NCBI GenBank assembly: GCA_001986395.2
Contig: MQVO02000009.1
Location: forward strand, 744,001-808,000
From: Irpex lacteus
Lineage: Eukaryota > Basidiomycota > Agaricomycetes > Polyporales > Irpicaceae
Direction: 5' to 3'
Length of the DNA stretch: 64,000 nucleotides
The notes under the pieces were generated by a model, which saw only the letters and a list, made by a program, of their open reading frames with translations, was not told the DNA's origin and did not search any database. Each line of letters starts with the position of its first letter. Positions within the stretch are counted from its first letter, which is position 1. A program made the position numbers and the translations under genes. This document shows, in pieces, positions 48,141 to 60,838 of the stretch.

Positions 48141-49329
48141 CCACGGAGGGACGATACTCATGTCACATAAGCGTTGTCATGTATGTAGAACCAATGGGTG
48201 CGCCACAATTCGCTCTGACCTTCAAAGCCAACGTTCAACTACTCACTACTTACCGTTTTCAGAAATAATGTTGATCTTCGAGCCCCGCATTTTGATCTCC
48301 GCCGCGGGCAGTCCGCATGAACTTTCAGCTCATCATGCTCCCCAGGCGTAACGTTAACCTTAAGTAACTGCTCTACCAGGAAATTAATTACAGCTTTATG
48401 GCACTTTTCACTCCAGCGATCATCTCAGAAGCAATACTGCGCAAGAGACATCTGATTTGTGCGACATTAGTTAGAATTCTGAAGTACAGTCATCGCGGTC
48501 AGTCTCGTTATCGTGTTAGCCATTTTCCAATTGCGTTGCTGAATCATCGGGCATTGTAGGTGACCGATGACTTGACACTCTACTGTGACATATATGTACC
48601 TGGGCTTTCAAAGGAGACAACTACGAATACCGAGGTTGGGGGCGATGCCATATTCTCAGGTCAATAACTATAAAGGTATATCGTGTCAGTCTGAGTGGGC
48701 AAGGCACTGCTTGCTTGAGGCACAAGCATCATTCTTAACTCTTCAAACGAGTCTCCCAACTCAACAATGTCATGTCATGAGTGATAGATTCCAGGTACTC
48801 CTCGACACTAATATCCAAGACACTTGAAAGGCGGCGTTTGCTGTGTCACGGTGAGCAAACTCACCCGTCGGTTATGCCTACTCATAAAAATTGCTGTTCA
48901 GTCCCTGCCGCAGTTGCACTATCCATCGGTGGGACGTATAATCCCATTAGCGGAGGCTTGCTCGTTAACCATGACTGAAGACTTCCCACTCTCCGCAGTT
49001 GACGAAACAAACTATAGGAGATCATAGTAGTGAATGTGCTGTAGAAGAGTGTACGTATGTCTCACGAACCCTGTACAAGTTTCCACTCATTGACACATCA
49101 TTTCCTGGATATATCATGGGTCGGCAGCTCCTAAACCTACGTGATATCATATTGCGTGCTGTCATATCTGAAACCGCCACCCCTCGGATTGTCATTAGCG
49201 AGTGACTTCCCTCCGTTCTTTCACGAATGCCTGATCTGGGCCCCTACATCAGAGATTATCCCCTCCCGTATGTGTTCAAGTCGTACCCATGGTCAAGTGT
49301 TTGCAGGATGTCAATGACGAGATAGCCGG
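48141..49329. other. Intergenic region without a supported gene
   Basis: About 1.2 kb between STR2 and the first member of the tandem family. Several frames of 60-80 codons on the plus strand lack any motif. Nothing else was seen apart from the TATA box at its right end. Confidence 0.45.
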
Positions 49330-49336
49330 TATAAAA
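49330..49336 (+). promoter_or_regulatory. TATA box of tandem paralog 1
   Basis: TATAAAA 110 bp upstream of the ATG at 49440. Comparable boxes stand before the other two paralogs. Confidence 0.55.
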
Positions 49337-49439
49337 CAGAAGGGATGTCCCTCTTTCTTAGTTATCTTCCAGCAGCTCTTCTCCAAATCCCCCATCGTCG
49401 ACCAAGTCTTCTACACTCAGGCTACTAGTCGTCAGCACG

Positions 49440-52400
49440 ATGTGCTACAACGACAACAGCGCTGAACACGCTATTGATTACTTCAACTCTCAATATGAGA
49501 CTCTGTGGATCGCCGCCAAGAAGTGCTACGAAAAGTACGAAGAAAAAGATCGCAAGCCAGAAGGTTTTGAGCAGCGTACGTATTATGCTATTATGTCTGT
49601 TCCTGGGCTCATGTCAAGTGATATTGTCGTAGGTTACCAGCTCTCGCTGTACAAGTATTATCATGGGCAGCAACGTCCGCAAGGCTCTTTGCATGACCTA
49701 TCATTCTATGCAACTTTTGATAAACCCTCCCTCGACTTCGTCTGCAATCACGAGGCTTTATTGACGCTATCCATTGTGAAAGGCCACTATCACGCGGAGA
49801 TCAATAAGGGATTATTCACCAATGCTGGTAAACGGTAAGGTCGATGTTTTGTACTATAGCGCTATATTCACTTCTCTTCCCTCATAGGACTCGTAACGAA
49901 TCTCTGGATGGTATCAAAGCCACCTTTCGTATCCCCTTCAGTATTTCTTATCTCCGCGGCGGCATCTCGAAGATCGGGAATGGCGACCACCTGATCAAGC
50001 TTCTTACACTCGACTTCTCTAGTACGTACTACTAAATCTCGCCCCATTGTCAAACACGGATTAACATACAATGTTCATCATAATAGAGGCACAGCTGAGC
50101 CAGCTATCTCGAGCTATCGCGGAACCAGCGAAAACCACCCTGACCCATTATCTTCTTGGCTACCTCGAGCTGCTGCAAAAAGCGGGCCATCACATCCTCT
50201 TTTGCTTCCCCGACTTCGACGACTCCGGATTGCACCATGACATCGACTTCTCACTGGCTTCTCGCACTTCGTCGGATGCGACAGTCATTTACGGCATCGA
50301 AATCGAGAAAATCAATTCTCATCTGTCGACGTCGTGGGCCAGGGCAGTCATGCTTGCAGTTACAGCTGCAGAGGACATCGACGCTTCGTTTGATAGAGCC
50401 GGGGTGTCTTTGGCAGAGTACAAAAGCACAGGGAGCGCACAGCACTTCGACGTACACTTCCATCTGCTATTCGGCAAACCAAAGATCGAAGCTCTGTGTA
50501 GTCAGGAGGTCGTGATTTATTTCACGCTAGATGAGGTGCACTTTTATGACGACGAACACTTCACGGAGTAAGTGATATACCAGCACTTTAGTACCTTCAC
50601 GCTAATCCTCTGCACATTTATATCAGGTCGTCCGAATTCGGTACCTTCTCCGAGTGGAAGTTTGCGTTCCTATTCAATGTAGTTCACGAGAAACTTGAGG
50701 ACGGGAAAGCCACGAGATGTACGCTGGATCTATTAAGTGAGTTTTTTCTATCTTTCCTCGAATTCAAGTTCATGAAACCTATGTCTCAAGGTGGACAATT
50801 TATGGAACATCATTCTGATCTCCGAGGGTACGACGCAAGGACATGCAGCCACGACTTTCTCTCCCATCTGCTGGACTTCTTTACCTTCGAGTACTTCAGT
50901 CTGCTAGAAAGTGCAGACTATCATATCATCTACCATTTCGACCCGCGCTGGCCTCAGCTCGTATTCGATTTTGGAGGAAACAGCTTCGTGCTCGACGACC
51001 CGGAAGATGCGGAGGGTGAGGACTGCCGGGACAAGCCAGTGATTTGGCGAGAAATTGTAAAGGAGAGTCACACTTGCGGCTACGACGTAGTCACTTCCGT
51101 CACCCAGGCCAGCATCAACTCCCTTTATCGAACCATCTGGCAGTCCATTTCGTCACATGAAGGCCGTTCTACGAGGAACATCCTGAGGAACTGGACGCAT
51201 CAGGACATAGTTGAAGCACGGTTTCAACGAATCACTGTTCGTCTGTTGAGTCATTACACCGCGATTATATGGATCCACCTGGAGAATGGCTCATTGAAGG
51301 CCCACAATCAATCCCGAGAGACGTCTGATAGGTAAGTGACTCTCTGCTCCGTACTTCAAAAAGCCAAAAAGTGCAGCTCTGAAAGTACATTGCACTCTAG
51401 TGACGACAAGTATACTCTCTCCAACTGGAGGCTGGCTTTCGAGGTACCTCTGAGGATGACGGATCACAAGGCTCTACCTGGCACAGCATCGGACTGGATC
51501 GATCGATTCTCGGCTATGCAAGTGTTCAAGGAATACGGCAACATCCAGGAATGCACTTTCCAGCACGTCTATCTGGATTTAGCAGGTATGATTTAGGTCT
51601 ATTTTGGCAGCTTTACAATCATGTACTAATTGTCGTGCTCATATAGCGGCCGAGTTTGTGTCTGAACTCTCTAATTTTACCGAGGTTGACCTGAATCGTC
51701 AGTCGATCTCGCGCGTTCACTCGCTCATATGTCACATCAAGAAAGACTATTTCCAACAACTCATGTCCGCTGGCTACCATGTTCTTCACACTACTCCTGT
51801 GTGGCGTGGGCCCGACTCTCCTCGATATGCAGTCACAGATCTCAAACTTCATCTTCACTCTGAAGTCGAAGTTACTCGTCAAACAGTAAAGAGCCATGTT
51901 CACGGTACCGAGCCGGTCATTGTCTTGTTGGGGATGGTCCAGAATCGTCCGGCACCTATCACCAAAGTCGACTTCCCGGTACACTGGATCGCACGCGCAA
52001 GTAGGCTGTCCCGAACTGGTATTATCTGCGTCTCGCGCGACGTCTTCTTGCACCGTCGAGTGCTCAGCCTCCTTGACAAAGTGAACGCGGCCACAACCCT
52101 GATACCGGAATTCACTGGTGTTCGCGGAGACAAGTGGGGTCTGAAGCTGACAACGTGGGCCGAGAACGTCCATCGAAAGCAACAGCCCACTCCCTTCACC
52201 GTGGAGGAGTCTCATCATGCCAAGGATGGCCTCTTGCAGTACCAGTGGAAGCACCACGAACGGTGGATTCATGAGCTACTCGGTGCACAACAACGCACTA
52301 AACAGACTTATACTGTCTCATGTATGTCATACTTAACTCCTCGCTGACACTCCGGTCGCTGAAACCTTGAATTCGTAGGTCTCACGGACAATAGATTGGA

Positions 52401-53590
52401 GTTCCCAACTGCGTACAGGCATGGCATTATGGAAGTGAAAGTCTCTGGGTGCATTACTCTGTCAATTGGATTCAGTGACACCAAAGTTGTGCCTGATCAG
52501 AGTTCTTGGACGTAAGTCGCACTATTGATGCATTCCTTCTGCCACTTCTGATCAAACCTCTTTTCAGTGCTGAAGCATCAGCATCTTGGAGTGTCGTCCT
52601 GGCCGTGCAGTCCCAAGCGGGAGGGCTGACTGTGTCCAGCCCCATCAGACAGCCAGAGTACAAGACACAAGGATTCCATGCTAGTGACATGTTGTCTTTC
52701 AGGATTGATCCAGAGGAACTACTTAGACAGTACTTCCGAGAGACACCAGATCTACATGGCTTGATACACGAATTCAAGGGCTTCGAAGGGACTTGGAAGT
52801 ACTCCTACCCAGGCAACGGAGCATTCAATCTCGCTCACCCCGCCTTCAATCGTAACGGGGATCTTCTCTTCGAGCTTCGTACATTCGCAGCTCAGGGGAC
52901 TGCCTTCCCGCTAAGCCCTCGTCGGGGCGTGCATAATAGAGGGCGGCAGAATGTTCATGGCCGACATGGTTCGTCTCTGGAATCAACGCTCTCTTTCCAT
53001 TTTACGGTGTCTTATCATCCCTTGTAGGTCACTCTCATCCGAAGGCACGGGCAGAAGACGTCATCATCATCCATACAGCAGATTTTCCTAATACACCCAC
53101 TCGTGCCCACCAAGGGATCGCCTATACACGAACATATTCTCAGAATGGGTCTGCTACTCCAGGATCTGAGGAGCGAAACAGCACTGATCGCTCGCCTAAC
53201 CTGACCCCACATACAAGCGGACAGGAGATGTTCGAGTCTCATTTCTTCTCTGGATCTCGCGCTACCACACCGAATGGCACCGCATCGCGTACTTATGCTG
53301 CTATTGTATCAGAGCCCAAGACTCCACAGCCTCATCCTGCTCACACCCCACCATCCCGACCTAGCAGTGCCGCGGGCAGCCAACTTGAATACAACAGTCC
53401 TACTCCAAGAGTTTGGACGACAACGCACCTGTCGCCCGATGATCGCCGCACACCCGGACACAGAGAGATGCACAATGGTTCGCCTCTCTCGGTAGCGTCA
53501 AACGGTCATGTCCAGTTGGACGATGCGAAACTTGATGAGTCGGAGCTCCTTGGGGGAACCCAATTGGTCGCTGGCGAGGTAACAGATTAG
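49440..53590 (+). CDS. Tandem family member 1: large multi-module protein of unknown function (1,186 aa)
   Basis: Eleven exons (49440-49575, 49633-49834, 49888-50021, 50087-50567, 50627-50736, 50791-51331, 51401-51585, 51647-52321, 52379-52511, 52568-52968, 53028-53590) sum to 1,186 residues. I do not recognise the family. No signal peptide or membrane helix is seen. Two signatures recur. One is a strand pair around a Cys/Glu motif (FVCNHEALLTLSI near 85, LCSQEVVIYFTL near 290, LLSHYTAIIWIHL near 500) followed by FSEWKFAF-type strands near 325 and 545. The other is a helix ending AGHHILF (near 195), ADYHIIYH (near 400) and AGYHVLHT (near 640). Intron phases follow the same period. The last 190 residues (exon 11) are Ser/Thr/Pro-rich, probably disordered, and absent from paralog 2. 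The start MCYNDNSAEHA is shared with paralog 3. Confidence 0.8.
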
Positions 53591-55725
53591 ATATGGTCAT
53601 CCTGTCGCTGGTTCGGCAACCTCTAACCCCAATGTAGACGGAGCAGAACTCACTAGCAGCATGACCCTGTCAACAGATGGAGTAGGATGTAGACTCCCGT
53701 ACTTACCATAATATCCGCTTGCGCGTCGCTCTCCTTCTGAATATCTTTCATCCACGCAATGTTAACGTACCGTACCAGCGTAAAGTAGCGCCATTTGATG
53801 ACAGTCTCACACATCTTACTTGGGTCAATCGTCAGAACAATCGGAGTGGGGGTTAAGTACCAATGGGTAGCGAGGGACCTCAGGCTGCCAATGAGCGATA
53901 TTTGTTTGTACATATTTATCGACGATGTACTCGACGAGCTCGCGACTTGGACCAGCTGAACTTGGGCCAGTACCACCATATCGTTTTCTCTGTTCGTTCT
54001 CGGGTTCTCTCTTTAACACCCCCCTGTACACTGACAACCTCACACACATCGATCTCTTCCTTCCCGACTGGTTACAATGCGTGCTTGACTTAAGTATTCT
54101 TCAATCGCTCATCCGGCACAACAACCGATCGACTTACACTCGCAGGTGAGCAGGTTCTGTGCCACTTTCTCCCTTAGAAAGGCGTGTTTTCCTTCTCAAC
54201 TATATACACACTATTTTCTTTTTGTCCTTGCGCCGCACAACGACTTTACCGCTGGGTGCCAAGTTCTTCTGTATCAGTATACAATTATCGAAGGAGCGAA
54301 TTATCTTTGTTTGGACATAAAACCTACTTACACAACGGCTGGTGAGGATTCTATATGCCATACAGGAAGTTTGTGATGATTGGCCGGAAGAGTCTTGAAG
54401 ACAGGGATAAGTGGGCATGGGCGCGGAACCCGGGATCGGTAGTTCGATGCATTCGCGAGCACGAAGGTGCGTGCAGTGCTGACCGCTCATGCCGTATGAG
54501 TGTGCGCTGATCGAGAGTTCTGTTACGAATCTAGGTAGGAAAAGACACAAATCTGCTCGTGGCTCATACAAGCGCTATGAGTTGCGCAGAAGATCCAACG
54601 TGCATTTTGAGTACTGGTTTTTTCCATGCTAACGTGAGTCTTTTCATTCAACATCTTATGTCAATATGAACCGCTGGCATATCTCCTCCCCTGATACTCA
54701 GTGTATCACTATCAGTGCCACTTGTATGGATGCTTTGCCGCCACCGCTCTTCGAGGTCCAGTGGTTTCCTACATATAGCAGGCAATGGCGAGAGCCACCC
54801 TCTATCCCCTCATGAATCTCACGGGCCAGATCATGCTACGTAACTCCAGGAAATACAACCCACACCACAACCCCTGCTGACTTTTGCGATATGGTAGTAC
54901 TAAACGCTGCCGCGATTTAACGCCAAAACGTGGAAATCCCACCAGGGCGTTCCCTTCTTATCAGGTATCTACTCAATCCCGAATGCTGTGAGGAAGCAGA
55001 ACTCACACTCTAGCCAACCTCGTGCAGGCATCTCGAGACCCTGTACGGACACTGCGCTGGCCTCGTTTTGCAATCATGACAGCTATATGGTAATTTCCAC
55101 GGTGCCCACCATGTAGAAGTGCGTCTCCTTTCATACAAAGTATGACTTCTGATCAATTTTCTTATAAGGTGCGTCTCAGGATCAGGAAACTCAGAAATTG
55201 CTTACGATATAATCTCGTGCAGCTCCTGGTTTTCCTCATCGCATTTGTCAACTTTGCTACATAGGTGCTATGAGGGGCATCGTGAATTCTGCTATTGGCG
55301 AACACCTTGAAAGGCGTGCGATCTGCGGCCATTCTAGGTCCAACGAGGTTCGTTCTTCTGCACATCGCTGTCCTCCACTCCCCCCACGCTGCGTTCTGAC
55401 TACCATAATTATAGCATGTCACAAGCTGAATCCGGAAATATACTATAAATTGCGACCCTGTACTCTGAGGCAATGGTACAGGGTTTGCCTTGAGATAACG
55501 GTCGGTGTGTCCAATGAACATGGCGTGCGATATCCATTCGCAAGGCTGAATGTTCAATGTGGTGAGTGACTTGTACGTATGTGTTGAGTCATTCGTCGCT
55601 TAGATCGGCATGTAGAGGTTGAGGAGCCCTAAGTCTCTTCGTGGAGCTACAAGGGCCAAGACGGTCATGGGACAGGGGCAAAAGTACAATAAATTTCAAC
55701 AAGTCCCCATGTTCACATGGCAATG
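53591..55725. other. Spacer between paralogs 1 and 2 without a supported gene
   Basis: About 2.1 kb. Frames of up to 131 codons occur on both strands without domains or splice support. No RNA gene or long repeat was seen. Confidence 0.4.
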
Positions 55726-55733
55726 TATATAAA
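55726..55733 (+). promoter_or_regulatory. TATA box of tandem paralog 2
   Basis: TATATAAA 78-85 bp upstream of the ATG at 55811. Confidence 0.55.
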
Positions 55734-55810
55734 CCGGTGAACTGTTCACCCTGTATTGCAAGCCATCCAACGGCCTTTCCTCCACCCGCTCACCGAAAGT
55801 CCCCAAGGAC

Positions 55811-58800
55811 ATGTCTTTCTACGATGCAACTCCTGCATATGTCGAATCGTATCTCAACGCCCAGCTAGGTTCCTTATGGAATAATGCTGTGGCATGCCTG
55901 GAGAAGTTGGAGTCTTCCCAGAGCCTGGAGAAGCCGGATCGTACGTTTAGTACGTTTTCTTGGATATACTGGCACTCTTTTTGAACCAACTTTCAGGTTA
56001 CTTTGTTTCCTTGGCGAAGTATACCCCAAAGGAATCTTCTGCCCAAGTGATGTTCGAGAGACCGACCGTGAAGATTATCTGCAACCATGAAATTCTCCTC
56101 AAGCTCAGGATTACGCAGTTCACTGCGCCATCTGATATTGACGGGGTTCCGACTCTAGAGTCGGAAACGTCGTAAGCTGTGCGTCTTCGGTGATATCGGT
56201 CACAGCTAATAGCTACTGTTTGGTTCCGTAGATCATCAGAACCTATCGAGGTCCTCCTTCGTGTTCCTTATCAAATTTCAGCGCTCGAGTGCGAAACATC
56301 TAGGATCCTAGGGCAGGGTGTCGCTATCAATCCTCGATTCGTGGTACTGGGACTTTCGAGTAAATACCTTTCACCTTTTAGTGGATAACTTCTCACCCCT
56401 TCCTTCAGAGTCTTACCATCCATCCCCGGTTCCACCGCCCAAGGAAGCAATCGACAGGTTTCCGATTCAGATGGAAGATTTCTTACATGGATACTTCGAG
56501 CTCCTGCAAAACGCCGGTCATCACATTCTGCATTATTTGCCTGATTTCAACGACTCCAACATCCATCATTCCTCGGACTTCTGTTCCGCTGTAACGAATA
56601 CCACCGCTGTCAACCAGGTCTGGGGGATACCGACCGAGAAAATCAACGAATATCTATTTACGGCATGGCGTAACGCCCTCATACTCTCCAGTATCTTGAC
56701 AGAGACACTCTCCACAGGCCCTAGCCTCTCTCTTTCTCAGTATCATAACTCCTGGAGTCTTCGCAGCTCTGATAGTTCCTTGGTTATCGGCTTTTCCGCT
56801 CCAACTGTGTCGGCTGTTTGCGAGCAAGAGGTGTTAATTTCCTTCAACATCGACGAGGTTGAATATGGAGAGCATAACGAGTGAGGCATCCATCATTATA
56901 ATACTGCAATTAGTATGTACTGACATCATGTAGTGACTCTTCAACTTGTAAATTCACGGGAGGAAGGGTTGTATTCCTATCTACTGTGAAGGACGAGGTC
57001 ACTCGCGGAGGTGGAAGGATACTGTCGCTGACTCGCGATACGTTCCGTAAGTTGCCTAATCAACCTTCTGAGTCTCGTATTAAGCCTGTGATTAGACTGT
57101 GTCTATATGGATCAGCTCTCAGAATTCCCTGAACCGGTAGATGCTAGCCCTCGGGACAATTCTCGTTTTCAGAATCTAGTCAAAGATTTATTCGTCGCCG
57201 AATACCTGCCCTGTCTCACTCACGAAGATCTAGACACGCTGTATGACAGCGACGTCGTACCTTTGCCTAATACCGATACAGAAGATTCCCAGAACGCAGA
57301 CCAGGTAAGCGATAGTCCTGGCCAAGGTTTTTCGTACTTGAGGGTAGCTCAGCTGACAACCACTCGAAGTCATCACCAGATGGACGGCTGGCTAGAAGCA
57401 ACATACGCAAAGCAGTATCGACGACGAGCAACGTTGGGGGCTACGACACCATCAGCGCAGTATCAGAAGCTGCAATAAACCAGAACCTCTTCTCTAACTG
57501 GCAACGTTCTGATGCGGCGACAGACACAGATAGTAATATGCTGAGCAAGTGGGCACACGATGAAGTGTTTGGAGCAGCATTCGAACCGATGACTGTTCGG
57601 CTGCTCAGCAATGAGCGTGCGGTCGTCACGATTCATCTAAAGTCTGGATACCTGAAGGTCGGGCAAGATGGATTCGCTGCAGAGTGCGCCACTACTATAT
57701 TGCACCGATTATGAGCTGATATGCTTCTTCATAGTGCGGAGTCGTACTCCTTTTCCGAATGGCGACTCGCCTTCGAAGTTACTCTTGGCAAGTGTCAGCA
57801 TAACAAGATTCCCGGGATAAGCTTGTCTTGGATGACTCGATTCAAAGAATGGATTGCTCTTCACTTGAAAAAGCGTGGAAAATCTCGGGACCGTGATTTC
57901 TGTCATATATACGCAGATTTCAAAGGTCAGGCGTATTCTACGTGCACAAGCAGCCAGTGGCTGACAGATATGCTTTCACTCCAGACGTAGAGTTTCTTCC
58001 GGCATTTTCCCATTTTACTGGTCTCTTTCCTAGTCTTGGCAATATACTACAAGGATCTCTAGCCAAGGTCAAGGCCTTGGTAACCCTCATTCGAGAAAAG
58101 TACCTTCCCAAGCTAATGGGGTCTGGGTATCATATTTTCCATACGATCTCGGTGTGCAAGCGAGGTAAAGGCAAGCTTGGCGAACTCAGGGACTTCCACT
58201 TCCGTGTCACGTCTGACACAGTTGTCACCTCAAAGACTCTCAAAAGTCGTTCTCACCACAGCGACCCTGTGATCATAATCGCAGGTATGAACACCGACAA
58301 GCCTCTACCCGATCTACCTCTCGACTATCCCTGGCTCATTCCCATGGTCAGAGCCATGGATTCCGGCGCCGTATGCCTGTCGAACAGGTTATTCCTCCTC
58401 CCAGAAGTTCTCACACGCTTCTCCGCTGTCAATGCCATGACTACCATGACATCTTCCTTTACCAAAGTCGACAAAGCCGAGTGGGATATAAAGCTTGTCC
58501 CTTGGGCTGAAGACCCGCTTCGAAAGGGCAGAGTCACCGATTTCTGCCGCGAAAAGGGTTCCAGCGAAGATGGTGGTCTTCGATATGTCTGGAATCATCA
58601 GGAACACTGGGAAGCTAAGGAGACTGGGCTGAGCTGTCTACCGCCTCAGGAAGATCAATATACTGTTTTGTGTAAACTTGCCCTATTTTTGCTACTGTGC
58701 ATGTCGTACTGATATATCGTTTCAGGCCGTACGGAGAATCACCTCATCATACCAACCAACTATGCGGACGACATCAGCATCCGGATAGAGGGCCGAGTCG

Positions 58801-59374
58801 AGCTACACATGGATTATTGTGGCTCACAGGATTCGCGGGTGTGCGTACGATCATCAATATGTTCCAAGTTGATTGACTGACAGCTTGTTTTATAGAGCTC
58901 AAGCTAGCGCTGCCGTAATGTGGAGTGCGGATATATTGATGACAAGCACTCAAACGGGTGGCCTACAGGTCTCAACTCGCACCGATGAACTGATCTACAA
59001 AAGGAATGACCCTGAAAGCGATCAAGACCACATACCAGAGAACGTTTTGAGAAAATACTTCACCTGTGTCCCAGATCTCTCCACTATAGCTAATGTATTT
59101 CGGAAATTCGAGGAGCCCTGGGAGTTCTCATACATCAGTGGAGGTACCCTCAACCTCGTAAATCCCTCGTTCAACACGCACGGTGACTTGCTCTTCGAGC
59201 TACGTCTCACTGCTGCACCCGATCCTTCTCTGCCAAGCGTGTCCACACCAGAAGGGGCTCTACGCGGTGATCTGTCGGAGTCTGGTGCGTAGTTCAATTC
59301 TCCAACTTCGCGTGACCACTTCTCATATTCGTGTTACAGATGGTAATACTCCCCAAAGACTACAGCCGTCATAG
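55811..59374 (+). CDS. Tandem family member 2: multi-module protein of unknown function (994 aa)
   Basis: Twelve exons (55811-55940, 55997-56171, 56232-56359, 56409-56880, 56934-57046, 57096-57304, 57343-57683, 57735-57925, 57985-58671, 58726-58840, 58896-59284, 59340-59374) sum to 994 residues. Intron positions and phases match paralogs 1 and 3, except for an extra break at 57305-57342. The paralogs are contiguous there, but this copy changes frame; a 38 nt GTAAGC...GAG intron would restore it, and otherwise it is a frameshift. Family signatures: IICNHEILLKLRI, LLQNAGHHILHY, VCEQEVLISFNI, VRLLSNERAVVTIHL, SFSEWRLAFEV, LMGSGYHIFHTI and RSHHSDPVIIIAGM. It ends in a short tail (DGNTPQRLQPS) and lacks the long Ser/Pro tail of paralog 1. 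If the 38 nt gap is not spliced, the gene is broken in the middle. Confidence 0.75.
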
Positions 59375-60754
59375 GCAGACTACACCAGTGACAACGTCTA
59401 TCTACATATCCACTTCACTGGCAATAAATACCCTGCGCGGCGATAAGAAGCTACCAGTATCATAAGCCATCGGAAACTGCGAGTACTGGTACATAGCTCA
59501 GATATCCGCTCTCATGAGTCATTTCTGTTCTGTATCTGTTAGTATCATGTTCCACGCTATCATCAAAACATGGTCTTGCTCCTCATACTTCTTACATTGT
59601 GCTTTACTTATACTATTTGTGATGAAATACTATACTGCCTAAAACTGGCCTGACTGGTAAGGCGAAGTCTCCAGCGATGTTTGTTTGCATATATTTGCCA
59701 CGCTTACTCCAAATGATCCCAGCGGCCTTGGCAGGCTGTCCATTACCGCCACCTAGTGTCGCCGTGAGTACGAACTACATCCTTCAAAGCCACACATACG
59801 ATCTCCGAGATGTTCCGCAAGCCTGAGGGACACATGTGTATACCACAACGACTAGGTTCTATCTTGAGGTTACTGACGCGGAGTCTTTCTACTCAGTACT
59901 TACGTATCATATGGTATGGAATTTTTATGGGCTATCACGAGTCACGACATTGCCAGTGGGACAGAACTGCTGCGACACAGAAATATGGAAATCCCGTGAG
60001 TTCATCTCCGCGACTGCTTCCCCCTTATCTGTATTCAAAAGAACCTTACAGGGAGCAACGGCTTGATTCCAGCGACTGTCGGCGCAATCATAGGAAACCT
60101 CGTGCTGACCAGCCTCCCTGGAACATCATCACATTGCTGGACGTGTGACTTTTCAGACGCCCATAAGGCGAGTTGAGTCTCATTCTATACGGGATTTCTG
60201 CGACGATCTTCACCATATATATCTGAACGTAAGCCAGCCTCAGGAGCAGCGATTAAATCGATGAAACTTAATTCTTTAATAGACAAGCCGGTACGGCTGC
60301 GCATCACGATAATCACGGTACGTCTCAAATGTGAGAAGAATATTTACGGTGCTGATACGCTGGTAGATTGCAGCAGGTTCGAAATTATCTGTATGGGCAA
60401 GTATCTTGTCTTGACCGCCAGGATCGTGCACGCATATCTTGGCCACTGGGGTCCTGACCTTACTTAGGACCTTCCACGGTGAAGTCCACGCGGAGCATCC
60501 AAGGTGCTGGGTCGAGCCTGAGGTTGTATGAGGACCATTCGATGCAAGGATGTGCCGTATCAATGAAGCACTTCGACGAGGACCACCGCCATGGGTACTT
60601 CTAACCGACGTAAGCGTGCCGAAATGCGTCCGTCGCTACTCTTTGCTCGGATATTGAAGAGTCGGTCTGCTACGGAGAGATCACCGTATTCGTGGAATGA
60701 ACGAATATAACAGTTGCTCTCATGTGTATAAGCGGTCAGTTTTACTGCAGAGAC
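59375..60754. other. Spacer between paralogs 2 and 3
   Basis: About 1.4 kb. The only coding-like trace is on the minus strand at its right side (listed separately). Plus-strand frames near 59836 and 60261 are short and featureless. Confidence 0.4.
60460..60600 (-). pseudogene. Possible terminal exon or remnant of an unknown gene
   Basis: A 47-codon frame follows a TTAG acceptor and ends in TAA. It reads YPWRWSSSKCFIDTAHPCIE and then WSSYNLRLDPAPWMLRVDF, Trp-rich and not low-complexity. Upstream on the same strand (about 60720-60605) a second frame reads SFHEYGDLSVADRLFNIRA. They may be exons of one decayed gene. No family is recognised. Confidence 0.2.
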
Positions 60755-60762
60755 TATATATA
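60755..60762 (+). promoter_or_regulatory. TATA-like box of tandem paralog 3
   Basis: TATATATA, 77-84 bp upstream of the ATG at 60839. Confidence 0.5.
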
Positions 60763-60838
60763 CCCCGATTTACAGTCTTGACAAGACAGGTTACTCGAAG
60801 AGCCTCCCCCCACTTTCCCAGAGATATCTTGCCTCCCT

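Noticed and set aside
51619..52272. 217-codon antisense frame inside paralog 1
   Set aside because: It mirrors a conserved coding exon on the plus strand, where the paralogs align; the antisense frame has no conserved features.
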